From Bacillota bacterium (GTDB taxonomy: Bacteria > Bacillota > Clostridia > Acetivibrionales > DTU013): DNA of 64,000 nucleotides. The position numbers and the translations under genes were made by a program. The notes under the pieces were generated by a model. It saw only the letters and a program-made list of their open reading frames with translations. It was not told the DNA's origin and did no database searches. Below are positions 26,058 through 35,077 of this stretch, one piece after another (the first letter of the stretch is position 1; the number at the start of each line of letters is the position of its first letter). Location of the stretch: NCBI GenBank assembly GCA_023426125.1, contig JAFABI010000025.1, positions 186,001-250,000 of the forward strand. The letters run 5' to 3'.

Positions 26058-26160
26058 GTACGGGTGCCAATATAACTTCCCGTATAGGTTTCGGAAAATG
26101 CAGTCCATTACGGCCGTCATTTTCCGAAAAACGGGAAGTAATATTGGCAGTACTCCTAAG
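26057..26160. repeat. Covarying inverted-repeat family, copy B (inside operon)
   Basis: Arms GCCAATATAACTTCCCGTAT and, complemented, TGCCAATATTACTTCCCGTT, both continuing into matching TTTCGGAAAATG, then CTCCTAAG at the right end. It begins at the stop codon of the binding-protein gene and separates it from the permease genes, so it may act as an mRNA-stabilising or attenuating hairpin. Confidence 0.7.
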
Positions 26161-26242
26161 CAGAATATGAATCCGGCAGCCGTAAAAGGTGACGGGCGAC
26201 CGCCGCCTTTTACGGCAGAAGGAAAACAGAGGTGATGACAGC

Positions 26243-27145
26243 ATGAAAAAAGACAGATCCTATATAGGGTTTATTACGCCCGGTTTTATACTGTATACGC
26301 TGTTTATGATCGTTCCCATCCTGTGCGCGATGTATTACAGCTTTTTCAACTGGAACGGGATCGGCGACATGAAATTTATCGGGCTGGATAATTTTAAAAA
26401 TCTTCTTTTCGGGCAAAGGATGTCCAGGATTTTTTTCAACGCCCTGGGAAATAATTTTAAATATTTGCTTTGTGTCCTGCTGATTATCACTCCCATCCAG
26501 ATATTTTTTGCCTATGTGCTCAACCTAAAGATCAGATGCTACAAATATCTTCAGCTGATGCTTTTTTTGCCGTATGTCATCAGCACATCCATCGTCGGCT
26601 TTTTTGCCACCCTGGTGTTCGATCCCAATATAGGGATACTGAATACCTTTTACGGTGCAATAGGGCTTGATAGCTTTAAAAGCGCCTGGCTGGGAAATCC
26701 CAATCTGGCCTTCAAACTATTTGTCGGCGTGGTTATCTGGCAGTGTATAGGAGCCGGGATGATGATCTTCTATGCAAACATGAAGGAAATACCCGAATCC
26801 CTCATTGAAGCCAGCGTAATCGACGGAGCAGGAGAGATGCGTAAATTTTTCAACGTCGTCCTGCCTCAGCTTACGTCATCGCTTTCGACCAATATTACCC
26901 TGGGCGTCATTTTCGCTCTTACCATGTTCGACATCCCCTTTATGCTGGGTGGTCCCCAGGGGGGAGTGAACAACAGCATTGATTTTGTAAATATGGTATT
27001 TTACAGGTATGCTTTTGGCGGCGCATATTTTGGCGAAACCTCCCTTGGCTTTGGTTCCAGTATCAGTGTGACGATGTTCATCATCATCATGGCGGTTTCA
27101 TTTATCGTTTCAAAGCTGCTCAAGAAATCCAAATTTGATTATTAG
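26243..27145 (+). CDS. Sugar ABC transporter permease (MalF/UgpA type)
   Basis: A 300-residue inner-membrane protein with six predicted helices, starting with GFITPGFILYTLFMIVPILC. The cytoplasmic EAA loop that docks the ATPase is EASVIDGAGEMRKFFNVVLP. The ATG at 26243 is used because AGAGGTGAT precedes it; the open frame extends 18 codons upstream without a ribosome site. Forms a heterodimer with the next gene product. Confidence 0.93.
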   Translation: MKKDRSYIGFITPGFILYTLFMIVPILCAMYYSFFNWNGIGDMKFIGLDNFKNLLFGQRMSRIFFNALGNNFKYLLCVLLIITPIQIFFAYVLNLKIRCYKYLQLMLFLPYVISTSIVGFFATLVFDPNIGILNTFYGAIGLDSFKSAWLGNPNLAFKLFVGVVIWQCIGAGMMIFYANMKEIPESLIEASVIDGAGEMRKFFNVVLPQLTSSLSTNITLGVIFALTMFDIPFMLGGPQGGVNNSIDFVNMVFYRYAFGGAYFGETSLGFGSSISVTMFIIIMAVSFIVSKLLKKSKFDY

Positions 27146-27157
27146 GAGGGATGAAAC

Positions 27158-28030
27158 TTGGCTGGAAGCAAAGTAACCGGAATAAAAGAAAACAAACTGG
27201 CGGAATCCGGAACGGTAAAGACGGTAAAAGGGATCATCTCGGCTGTTCTTATATGCTATACTTTTATAACCCTTTTCCTTATCGGCAATACCGTTTTGTC
27301 CTCCTTCAAATCCAGACAGGAGCTTATAAACAATACCATAGGGTTTCCAAAAAAATTCATATTGGAGAACTATCGAACCCTGTTGTTTGAGCAGAATTTC
27401 CTGCGCTATTTCGGCAACAGTCTTTTATTGGTTTTTACCAGCCTGCTGCTGCTTCTTGCGGTGTCAACCATGGTGGCATATGGGCTGTCAAGGTTTGAAT
27501 TCAAGGGAAGAGCAGCGCTGCAGGGCTATTTCCTGATCGGCCTGATGTTTCCGATCCAGTTGGGCATATTGCCGCTGTTTATCATGCTGACCAGGGTGCA
27601 CCTCAATAACAACATTCTGGGGCTGGCGCTTTTGTATGCCGCCAATATGTCCTTCCCGGTATTTGTGTTTTCGAAATTCTTCCGGGGCATCCCCGTTTCT
27701 CTCGGGGAATCGGCAAGGATAGACGGGGCGAAGGAATTCAAGGTATTCCTGAAGATCATCATCCCCATGTCAAGGCCGGTTTTGTTCACCATGGGGCTCA
27801 TTAACTTTGTTTTAATATGGAACGACTTTTACATGCCGTTGGTGTTTCTGACCAAGGCTTCCGTCCGGACGCTGACCCTGGCGGTATATTCCTTTATGGC
27901 AAATTTCCTGGCCAACTGGCATCTGGTATTTGCCGCGGTGGTAGTTGCCCTGCTGCCTGTGATCATCATCTTTTTCCGCTTTTCCGACCAGATCGTGGCA
28001 GGCCTGGCCGGCGGCGCAGTGAAAGAATAA
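27158..28030 (+). CDS. Sugar ABC transporter permease (MalG type)
   Basis: A 290-residue membrane protein. The start is TTG at 27158, 7 bases after AGGAGGG (27144-27150); the ATG at 27151 is out of frame. The EAA loop is ESARIDGAKEFKVFLKIIIP, and the C-terminal VFAAVVVALLPVIIIFFRFSDQ helix ends near the usual GG...VKE tail. Partner of the preceding permease; 12 bases separate them. Confidence 0.92.
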   Translation: MAGSKVTGIKENKLAESGTVKTVKGIISAVLICYTFITLFLIGNTVLSSFKSRQELINNTIGFPKKFILENYRTLLFEQNFLRYFGNSLLLVFTSLLLLLAVSTMVAYGLSRFEFKGRAALQGYFLIGLMFPIQLGILPLFIMLTRVHLNNNILGLALLYAANMSFPVFVFSKFFRGIPVSLGESARIDGAKEFKVFLKIIIPMSRPVLFTMGLINFVLIWNDFYMPLVFLTKASVRTLTLAVYSFMANFLANWHLVFAAVVVALLPVIIIFFRFSDQIVAGLAGGAVKE

Positions 28031-28065
28031 AAACGGGGACGGGATTAAATTTTTGGAGGCGGCTT

Positions 28066-30912
28066 ATGAATGACTCATGGATCTGGCTGAAGGACGGCAT
28101 TTCCACCGAAAATGAAAGAGGTTGTTTTGTTGAAACCATCCATGTGGACAGCAAGGATGAAAGTATTATTTTGAAAATAAGCGCGGATACCAGATATGCG
28201 GCGTATGTCAACGGCAGGGAGATAGGCAGGGGGCCTATCAGGTCTACCGTCGACAACTGGTATTACGACGAGTATGATATAACTCCATGCCTCCAATACG
28301 GCGGCAATCATCTGGCGATCAGGGTTTGGAACTACGGTTGGTCCACCTACCAGTCACTGGCATCTGAAGGGGGCCTGTGCTTTTGGGTCCAACAGGGAGA
28401 CGGCATACTGGCCCGGTCCGGAGAAAATACCAGAAGTTCCAGGGATTTGGGGCACAAGTACAATACGGTGAAGCGCAATGTGAATCTCGGTTTTACCGAT
28501 TACTACGATGCCCGGAAATTTAACGCGGATTGGATCCGGGACCCTGGTATATCAAAGGACTGGGGAAGCTCCAAAAGGATCGGGAACCGGTGGGGAAGCA
28601 TGAAAAAACGCCCCATAAAGCCATTCAATCAGGAATTTAAGCTTCCGCAGAGGGTTGTGGAGTTCGGTGAGGTTAAAAAGGGCTGCCGGCAGCTTTCCCT
28701 CAATACCAGAAAGGCGTTTTTCGGAGACAGGAGGGATGCCGACGAAACCATTTTTGCGGGTTTTATCGGTTTTGTGCTGGAGGCCCCGGAGGAGATGGAG
28801 GGGGTCATTGCCTTTCCCAACCGGACCTGGAACGGAATCATCGGGGACTTCAAGCTGGACGGAACTTGCTACAGGGTTGAAAATGCCCGCAGGGAAATCG
28901 GTGTGGCATTGAAGAAAGGGAGACAGCTGTTTTTGCTGCAGGTTTCGGGAAAATTTGACGACCTGTACTGCCATGTGGAGTTTAAATTTCCGGGGAAAAT
29001 AGAGTTTGGCTCTGTTGACGGCAAGCCTGAAAACAGGTTTTTTGTCATCGGCCCCACCGACAGGATCGTGTCGCCGCTGGACGGACGCAGCAGGGTGTAT
29101 GGCGGCCTGGAGGAGTTCGACAGGATGGAAGGCCATACCGCGCTGCATGAAAAGATATTTTCCTGCAGCAGCCTGGAGGAGCTTTTAAATTTCAGACAAC
29201 ACATGGAATATATTGACGGAGACTATGTATTTTTTGACCAGTACATATATTCTCTGGTCAGAAACGACATCTGCGTCAAAAATTATCCGGTGACGGACCA
29301 AGTGTCGGGGCTTTTGTGGGACAACCAGATTGCAACCCTTCTGCCGGCGCCTGTGGAAGGGGATTCCACCAGAATCATCGTGGATTTTGGCGATTTGATG
29401 GCAGGAAGTCTGGAATTTGCACTCAGGGCGGAAGAAGGCACGGTTCTGGATATTTATTGCTTCGAAAACATGTTTGAAGGTAAAATTGACTATACGGTGG
29501 GCCTGAACAATTCCGTCCGGTATATCTGCCGGCAGGGCTATCAAAGCTACAGGTGTATGGCCAGAATGGGCCTCCGGTATGCTGTGATAACGGTGAGAAA
29601 CCAGAATGCCGCCGTGGAGCTCTGGTCCTTCGGCATAAGGCATTCCACCTATGCCGTCGGCAATATGGGCTCCTTCAGGTCCGGTGATCATCTTCTCAAC
29701 AAGCTGTGGGACATGTCAAGACAGACCCATTTACTTTGCCTGGAGGATACCTTTACGGACTGCCCCACCTACGAGCAGGCCTTCTGGATAGGCGACGCCC
29801 AGATCAGCGCTTATGTCAACGGATATCTCTTCGGGGAATACGAGCTGATCCGTCACAATTTGCGCATGGCTGTTTCAGGCTTGAAAAACACACCCCTGAT
29901 GAACGCCCTTGCCCCCACTGACTGGAATACCTCCATACCCATGTGGATGATGAACTGGGTCCTGTCCCTGGAATTTTACGCGAAAGTTACCGGAGACAGG
30001 GAGATGATAAAAGAGCTGTACCCCCATGTCCGCGATACCCTGACATATTATTCGGACTTCATCGACGAAAAGGGGGCTTTTCTGATCAATGCCTGGAATA
30101 TGCTGGACTGGGCCGGCATGGACATACACAATTACGGTGTGGTTACGGGCCAGCAGGCCATTCTTGCATATTGCTACCGGATAACGGCGGAATTTGCAAG
30201 GGAGCTGGGATACGGAGAGGATTCGGAAAGGTTCGCCGGGCTGGATCGCCGTCTTCTAGGATATATCGACGCCTGTTTATGGGATGACGGCAGAAAAATG
30301 TTCACCGACGGCTGGACGCCGGAACTGGGGTATTCCAGGACGGTAGGCATTCAGACCCATGCGCTTCTGGTATTGTTTGGGGCTATCGTAGACGGTGAAA
30401 AGCTGGCGGTTGCCAGAAAGTACCTGGAGGAGCCTCCCGAAAGTTTTCTGGACGTCGGTTCACCTTTTATCCTGTTCCATTTGTATGAGGTATGGGCAAA
30501 TAGCGGCCGTACCGACCATATGCTGAAGGACATGAGGAAGCGCTGGGAGGAAATGCTGCGCTATGACAGCACTACCTGCTGGGAGGTTTTCCCGGGCTTC
30601 TACGAGGTCAGCAGGACCCGCAGCTATTGCCATTCCTGGTCGTCCTTTCCCGCATACTTTCTGAATAAATATATCCTGGGGGTGTCAATGAAGGAGGACG
30701 GATTCCGCAGAATTGAACTCCATGTGCCTGAGACGGATATACAGTGGTGCGAGGGAGCTATCCCAACACCCTGCGGAAGGATACAGATCCGGTGGAGCGT
30801 AGAAAAGGGAGAAAAGAACTATTTCATAGCCGTTCCAAATGAAATTACCGTGGAAAAGGGCGGGGATTTTGAGTGGAATCTGACAATAGAAAGGTATGCT
30901 GCCCTTGAATAA
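28066..30912 (+). CDS. Alpha-L-rhamnosidase (GH78-type)
   Basis: A 948-residue glycosidase that removes terminal alpha-L-rhamnose. It opens with a beta domain (YAAYVNGREIGRGPIR, HLAIRVWNYGWSTY), the rhamnosidase N-terminal pattern, then VDFGDLMAGSLEF, and the six-hairpin catalytic barrel with EDTFTDCPTYEQAFWIGDAQ, where the acidic residues around D.P..EQ..W.GD are the catalytic/binding set of GH78. A C-terminal beta domain with GAIPTPCGRIQIRW closes it. No signal peptide, so it acts in the cytosol on imported oligosaccharides. The ATG at 28066 follows GGAGGCGGCTT; the open frame upstream overlaps the permease and is not coding. Last gene of the operon. Confidence 0.88.
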   Translation: MNDSWIWLKDGISTENERGCFVETIHVDSKDESIILKISADTRYAAYVNGREIGRGPIRSTVDNWYYDEYDITPCLQYGGNHLAIRVWNYGWSTYQSLASEGGLCFWVQQGDGILARSGENTRSSRDLGHKYNTVKRNVNLGFTDYYDARKFNADWIRDPGISKDWGSSKRIGNRWGSMKKRPIKPFNQEFKLPQRVVEFGEVKKGCRQLSLNTRKAFFGDRRDADETIFAGFIGFVLEAPEEMEGVIAFPNRTWNGIIGDFKLDGTCYRVENARREIGVALKKGRQLFLLQVSGKFDDLYCHVEFKFPGKIEFGSVDGKPENRFFVIGPTDRIVSPLDGRSRVYGGLEEFDRMEGHTALHEKIFSCSSLEELLNFRQHMEYIDGDYVFFDQYIYSLVRNDICVKNYPVTDQVSGLLWDNQIATLLPAPVEGDSTRIIVDFGDLMAGSLEFALRAEEGTVLDIYCFENMFEGKIDYTVGLNNSVRYICRQGYQSYRCMARMGLRYAVITVRNQNAAVELWSFGIRHSTYAVGNMGSFRSGDHLLNKLWDMSRQTHLLCLEDTFTDCPTYEQAFWIGDAQISAYVNGYLFGEYELIRHNLRMAVSGLKNTPLMNALAPTDWNTSIPMWMMNWVLSLEFYAKVTGDREMIKELYPHVRDTLTYYSDFIDEKGAFLINAWNMLDWAGMDIHNYGVVTGQQAILAYCYRITAEFARELGYGEDSERFAGLDRRLLGYIDACLWDDGRKMFTDGWTPELGYSRTVGIQTHALLVLFGAIVDGEKLAVARKYLEEPPESFLDVGSPFILFHLYEVWANSGRTDHMLKDMRKRWEEMLRYDSTTCWEVFPGFYEVSRTRSYCHSWSSFPAYFLNKYILGVSMKEDGFRRIELHVPETDIQWCEGAIPTPCGRIQIRWSVEKGEKNYFIAVPNEITVEKGGDFEWNLTIERYAALE

Positions 30913-30966
30913 GGCAAAAGATACCCAGGGATTAAATATATTCGAAGGCTACGTTTTAAGTGAATC

Positions 30967-31845
30967 TTATACGGTGGCCTTTTCTTTTCTTTTCCGTTTG
31001 GGAGCAGGCTTTTCTTCAGCTTTTTGATCTTTTGACTCTTGCTTGCTCTTGCCGTCCCTGGTTTCCTGTGCGTATTTTGCCTGTGTCTGCTGGAGACTTG
31101 CCTGCAATGCCTGCATCAGGTCAATTACATTGGCCTTCTGGGCTTCTGGCGCAGCCACGATTTCATCTCCTTCGGCCTTCTTGTTAATCAGCTCCATCAG
31201 CTTCTCCCTGTACTCATTTTTGTACTTTTCCGGCACAAACTCATGGGTGAGAGAATCGATGAGCTGTGTAGCCATGTTCAGTTCGGCTTCGTTCACATTC
31301 ACGTTCTCTATGATTCCCGGCACCTGCTTTGTATCCCTGACTTCGTCCGGGTAGTAGATGGTTTCAAGGACCAGCAGATTCCTGTAGACTCTGACGACAG
31401 CCAGCGATTCCTTATCGCGGATGACGATCCTGGCCACGGCAATCCTGCCGGTTTTGTTCATGGCCTCCCGCAGCAGGTTGTAGGCTTTGCTTCCGGTGTC
31501 CTGGGGGGACAGGTAATAGGATTTGGCATAATAAATCGGGTCGATGTCCTTCAAAAGGACAAAATCGACGATTTCTACGGACTTTGTAATGTTCGGCCGG
31601 ATAGCGTCCAGATCCGAAGCTTCAATAATGACAAACCTGCCGGGTTCATACTCGAAGCCCCTTACAATGTCATCAGGGGTGATTTTTTTATTGCAGGAAG
31701 GGCAGACCTGCTCATATTTAATGGGCGTATGACATTCCCGATGGATATTCCGGAACCGTATATCCTTATCTTCCGTCGCCGCGAACATTTTGACCGGGAT
31801 GTTTACAAGCCCGAAACTGATGGAACCTTTCCACATCGTATGCAT
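30967..31845 (-). CDS. ku: Bacterial Ku, DNA end-binding protein
   Basis: A 292-residue homodimeric Ku that binds double-strand breaks for end joining. It starts MHTMWKGSISFGLVNIPVKM, the conserved Ku opening, with CHTPIKYEQVCPSC and a GFEYEPGRFVIIEASDL strand, then a lysine-rich C-terminal tail typical of bacterial Ku. The start at 31845 is chosen because AAAGGAGG lies about 10 bases upstream; in-frame ATGs further up are not backed by a ribosome site. LigD, often adjacent, is not in the window. The gene converges with the rhamnosidase gene. Confidence 0.95.
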   Translation of the reverse strand: MHTMWKGSISFGLVNIPVKMFAATEDKDIRFRNIHRECHTPIKYEQVCPSCNKKITPDDIVRGFEYEPGRFVIIEASDLDAIRPNITKSVEIVDFVLLKDIDPIYYAKSYYLSPQDTGSKAYNLLREAMNKTGRIAVARIVIRDKESLAVVRVYRNLLVLETIYYPDEVRDTKQVPGIIENVNVNEAELNMATQLIDSLTHEFVPEKYKNEYREKLMELINKKAEGDEIVAAPEAQKANVIDLMQALQASLQQTQAKYAQETRDGKSKQESKDQKAEEKPAPKRKRKEKATV

Positions 31846-31923
31846 AGTTTGCATGCCTCCTTTAATGTGGGTCATTGCTATTATTGTTCGATGCGGAACG
31901 GAATTCATACTAGAAATATTTTT

Positions 31924-32937
31924 TTATTCCACCAGCGGTATAAACTCGGCATAGCCTTCCTTCTCCATTGAAGCCAGGGGGATAAACCGGAGGGACGCAC
32001 TGTTGATACAATACCTGAGTCCGCCTTTATCCGCCGGGCCGTCTTCAAAAACATGTCCCAGATGTGCATCCCCGGCCCGGCTCCTGACTTCGGTCCTTAC
32101 CATGCCAAAGCTGCCGTCCTCTCTGGTTTTGACCACGACAGGGTCAATAGGCCTGGAGAAGCTTGGCCAGCCGCAGCCGGAGTCGAATTTGTCGGTAGAG
32201 CTGAAAAGAGGCTCTCCGGTAGTGATGTCAACATAAATACCTTTTTCGTGAGTGTTCCAGTATTCATTGGAAAATGGTCTTTCGGTGCTATTCTGTTGGG
32301 TTACGGCATATTGTTTCTCTGTCAGCAGCCTTTTTAAAACCGCATCCTCCGGTTTTTTGTATAAGCCGGGGTTTACGGAGATTGTTTGCTGCTCCTCCAG
32401 GGATGAAAAGTCCACATGACAATATCCGCCCGGATTCTTTTCCAGATAGCCCTGGTGATATTCTTCCGCCGGGTAATATCCGTTTAGCGGAAGTACCTCA
32501 ACCGCTAGAGGTTTTGCATATTTTTCCTGCTCTTTTCGCATTACGGCATTAATCGTTTCAACATCCCCTGTATCCGTATAATAGATGCCAGTCCTGTATT
32601 GTGAGCCTCTATCATTGCCTTGCCTGTTAACGGTTGTCGGATCAATAATTTTAAAGTAATGCTCCAACAGTGTCTTTAAGTCAATGCGTTCTGGGTCATA
32701 TTTTATGTACACTGTCTCAGCATGGCCGGTATGCTTGTGGCAGACATCATCGTAGGTCGGGTTTTCGGTATGTCCGTTTGCATAACCTACAGTTACGTCA
32801 GCCACGCCGTATATCCGAGCCATATATGCTTCCACACCCCAAAAACAGCCGCCTGCCAGCCAAATCTCCTTCAGATTTTTCCCTTTGTAGCTGGTTCCAG
32901 AGTTGGGATTCCTTGGTAAGCCAGTGCCGTTATTCAT
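31924..32937 (-). CDS. msrAB: Bifunctional peptide methionine sulfoxide reductase MsrA/MsrB
   Basis: A 337-residue fusion. MsrA (about residues 25-180) has the catalytic Cys in GGCFWGVEAYMAR and the HTGHAETVYI segment; MsrB (about 190-335) has FDSGCGWPSFSRP, RSRAGDAHLGHVF and the catalytic Cys in GLRYCINSASLRF. It reduces both S and R diastereomers of oxidised methionine. The MsrB half lacks the CxxC zinc pairs, as many fused forms do. AGGAGG precedes the ATG. Upstream of and co-directional with Ku, 78 bases apart. Confidence 0.95.
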   Translation of the reverse strand: MNNGTGLPRNPNSGTSYKGKNLKEIWLAGGCFWGVEAYMARIYGVADVTVGYANGHTENPTYDDVCHKHTGHAETVYIKYDPERIDLKTLLEHYFKIIDPTTVNRQGNDRGSQYRTGIYYTDTGDVETINAVMRKEQEKYAKPLAVEVLPLNGYYPAEEYHQGYLEKNPGGYCHVDFSSLEEQQTISVNPGLYKKPEDAVLKRLLTEKQYAVTQQNSTERPFSNEYWNTHEKGIYVDITTGEPLFSSTDKFDSGCGWPSFSRPIDPVVVKTREDGSFGMVRTEVRSRAGDAHLGHVFEDGPADKGGLRYCINSASLRFIPLASMEKEGYAEFIPLVE

Positions 32938-33076
32938 TGTTATTTCCTCCTGAATCGTCTATGAAATTAACTTCCCCTATTTTTGCGCAGTTAATCAAAA
33001 ATAAGCACAAATCCTTTTAAACGTTATTTCTGCAAGAATAATTCAATAGTTTTCACTGCAGCACCGAAATTAAGCC

Positions 33077-33104
33077 TTGATTTTGAGTCGAAATCTGGTA
33101 AAAT
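33077..33104 (+). promoter_or_regulatory. Candidate promoter of the aldolase gene
   Basis: TTGATT and TAAAAT with a 16-base spacer, about 90 bases before the fba ATG. Confidence 0.5.
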
Positions 33105-33196
33105 TAAAATGACAATTTTGTAACAATGCCAATTACATAGATTGTACAAAGGTAAGCAATATTAAAAAATAATATACAAGTAAAGGAGTTGTTTTT

Positions 33197-34126
33197 ATGC
33201 CATTGGTAACATCAACAGAAATGTTCAAGAAAGCTTATGAAGGCGGTTACGCAATCGGTGCGTTCAATGTCAATAATATGGAAATCGTCCAGGGTATCAC
33301 CGAAGCCGCCAAGGAAGTCAAGGCGCCTTTGATTCTTCAGGTTTCCTCAGGTGCAAGAAAGTATGCGAATCATACTTACCTGATGAAGCTGATTGAAGCA
33401 GCCCTCATTGAAACAGGTCTGCCAATCTGCGTACACCTGGATCACGGCGACACCTTCGAGCTTTGCAAATCCTGTGTTGACGGCGGATTTAGCTCTGTTA
33501 TGATCGACGGTTCACACCATCCTTTCGAAGAAAACATCCGGCTGACCAAGCAGGTTTGTGACTATGCCCATGACAAAGGCGCAGTTGTAGAAGGCGAGCT
33601 GGGAAGGCTTGCAGGCATTGAGGATGCAGTGAATGTTTCCGACAAGGACGCTGCTTTTACCGATCCGGACCAGGTGGAAGAGTTTGTAAAGAGAACCGGC
33701 GTCGATTCCCTGGCCATCGCCATCGGAACCAGCCACGGCGCGTTCAAGTTCAAAGGCGAGCCCAGATTGAGGTTCGATATCCTTGAAGAAGTACAGAAGA
33801 GGCTCCCGGGCTTCCCAATCGTTCTCCACGGCGCTTCCTCGGTAATCCCTGAATTTGTGGAAATGATCAACAAATATGGCGGAAACATGCCGGGCGCGCA
33901 GGGCGTTCCGGAGGCAATGCTCCGTAAAGCGGCGTCCATGGCTGTTTGTAAAATCAACATCGACTCCGACTTAAGGCTTGCAATGACCGCTTCCATCCGG
34001 AAGTATTTCGCGGAAAATCCTGGCCATTTCGACCCCAGGCAGTATTTGTCTCCGGCAAGGGCGGCCATCAAGGAACTGGTGAAGAACAAGCTTGTCAATG
34101 TACTCGGCTGCGACGGTAAAGCATAA
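33197..34126 (+). CDS. fba: Class II fructose-1,6-bisphosphate aldolase
   Basis: A 309-residue zinc-dependent aldolase interconverting fructose 1,6-bisphosphate with dihydroxyacetone phosphate and glyceraldehyde 3-phosphate. GAFNVNNMEIVQGI opens the barrel, VHLDHGDTFELCKS holds the zinc His and catalytic Asp, MIDGSHHPFEENI, VEGELGRLAG, GTSHGAFKFKG and VLHGASS follow with the further zinc ligands and phosphate site. AAAGGAG precedes the ATG by 8 bases. Single gene with its own promoter and terminator. Confidence 0.96.
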   Translation: MPLVTSTEMFKKAYEGGYAIGAFNVNNMEIVQGITEAAKEVKAPLILQVSSGARKYANHTYLMKLIEAALIETGLPICVHLDHGDTFELCKSCVDGGFSSVMIDGSHHPFEENIRLTKQVCDYAHDKGAVVEGELGRLAGIEDAVNVSDKDAAFTDPDQVEEFVKRTGVDSLAIAIGTSHGAFKFKGEPRLRFDILEEVQKRLPGFPIVLHGASSVIPEFVEMINKYGGNMPGAQGVPEAMLRKAASMAVCKINIDSDLRLAMTASIRKYFAENPGHFDPRQYLSPARAAIKELVKNKLVNVLGCDGKA

Positions 34127-34128
34127 GA

Positions 34129-34158
34129 GGAACAAAGGGACGGTTCCTTTGTTTTGTT
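34129..34158 (+). terminator. Terminator after fba
   Basis: AACAAAGGGA and TTCCTTTGTT form the stem, followed by TTGTT, immediately after the stop codon. Confidence 0.65.
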
Positions 34159-34159
34159 A

Positions 34160-34262
34160 ATACTGGTGCAAATAAAACTTCCCGTATAAGTTTCTGAAAA
34201 TGCAGTCCATTGCGGCCGGCACTTTCAGAAAAACGGGAAGTAATATTTTGCAGTACTCCTAA
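34160..34262. repeat. Covarying inverted-repeat family, copy C
   Basis: Left arm TACTGGTGCAAATAAAACTT then CCCGTATAAGTTTCTGAAAA; complement of the right arm AGTACTGCAAAATATTACTT then CCCGTTTTTCTGAAA, and CTCCTAA at the right boundary. Closely matches copy B, including CAGTCCATTNCGGCCG in the loop. Confidence 0.7.
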
Positions 34263-34270
34263 AAAAGATG

Positions 34271-34307
34271 GCAAAAGGGGATATACCTCTTTTGTCACTT
34301 TTTTTAT
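34271..34307 (+). terminator. Terminator-like hairpin
   Basis: CAAAAGGGG and CCTCTTTTG pair around ATATA and are followed by TCACTTTTTTTA. It closes the region after fba; the remaining bases to 34440 hold nothing I recognise. Confidence 0.6.
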
Positions 34308-34450
34308 ACCTCCTGTTTTCAGAGTGATGCATACAGGTGGCAGGGAGTATCACTTCGGGCCAATAACCCACAAGTGCCGCTCGCCACGGTGAACGAAACA
34401 GTTTATTTCATGGTAAGTTGGCCGAAGTAGTTACAGGTACCTCCGGCTTA

Positions 34451-34505
34451 TTGACATGAAGCCGGATCGGTGGTATATTTATAACATAAAGTTAGAAATA
34501 TACCA
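34451..34505 (+). promoter_or_regulatory. Promoter and operator of the DUF3796-XRE-M23 operon
   Basis: TTGACA (34451-34456), 17 bases, TATATT (34474-34479). Over the -10 and start region lies a long inverted repeat, TGGTATATTT (34471-34480) / AAATATACCA (34496-34505) with inner TAAC/GTTA. The XRE repressor encoded in the operon is the obvious candidate to bind it. Confidence 0.75.
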
Positions 34506-34520
34506 CTAAAGGAGGCGGCC

Positions 34521-34862
34521 ATGAGGTTGAACAAATTAGGCTTTTTATCCATTCTGGCACTTTTGGGAATCTTAGGAATGGTTACGGAAAATAAGCCGCT
34601 CATCGGTTTCTTGAGTTTTTTCTATTATGTCCGATATTTTTTTGTGACACCGGATGAAATGTTTGTGCAAAATGTCAGAAAAGCGGCAAGCATCGGCTTT
34701 TTTTCGGGGGTTTGGGCCATAGGGCTTTCTATTGCCATACACATTCTGTTTCCAGCGTTTTTATCAAGCAATATGACTCTGGCATCCTGCTATATCGTTT
34801 CCATGTTTTGCTTCACCATTGCGCTCATGGTTCTTGAAGTAAAAGAGCAGAGGGAGGATTGA
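34521..34862 (+). CDS. DUF3796-like small membrane protein
   Basis: A 113-residue protein with three to four hydrophobic segments. It begins KLGFLSILALLGILGMVTEN followed by KPLIGFLSFFYYVRYFFVTP, the pattern of DUF3796 proteins that in Firmicutes sit beside small XRE regulators. AGGAGG precedes the ATG at 34521. Its N-terminal segment resembles that of the M23 protein two genes on (both ILGL-type helix, ENK-L, then an aromatic helix). The next gene starts 2 bases after its stop. Function unknown; a membrane sensor or partner of the regulator is inference. Confidence 0.75.
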   Translation: MRLNKLGFLSILALLGILGMVTENKPLIGFLSFFYYVRYFFVTPDEMFVQNVRKAASIGFFSGVWAIGLSIAIHILFPAFLSSNMTLASCYIVSMFCFTIALMVLEVKEQRED

Positions 34863-34864
34863 AC

Positions 34865-35077
34865 ATGGCTTTGACTACGAAAATGCGCGAGTACAGGGCA
34901 AGGCAGAACCTGACACAGGATGAACTGGCTGTGCTGGTTGGTGTACGGCGGGAAACCATCATCAACCTGGAGAAAGGACGATACAACCCATCGTTGAAGC
35001 TCGCTATGGATATTGCCAGGGTGTTTTCCTGTACCGTGGAGGAGCTGTTTTCCTTTAGTGAGGAGGGAGAAATTTGA
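34865..35077 (+). CDS. XRE-family transcriptional regulator
   Basis: A 70-residue single-domain HTH protein (MALTTKMREYRARQNLTQDE, then LAVLVGVRRETIINLEKGRY and NPSLKLAMDIARVF), the compact YozG/YvaO-like class. GGGAGG is 7 bases before the ATG. Probably represses its own operon through the 34471-34505 palindrome. Its stop overlaps the TTG start of the M23 gene. Confidence 0.92.
   Translation: MALTTKMREYRARQNLTQDELAVLVGVRRETIINLEKGRYNPSLKLAMDIARVFSCTVEELFSFSEEGEI

Noticed and set aside
27817..28065. N-terminal extension of the rhamnosidase into the permease gene
   Set aside because: This part is in another frame of a real permease gene; GGAGGCGG and the ATG at 28066 define the start.
34160..34262. 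Copies of the inverted-repeat family as ordinary intrinsic terminators
   Set aside because: None has a T-run after the stem, several are longer than 100 bases, copy B is inside an operon and copy A in a 5' leader.
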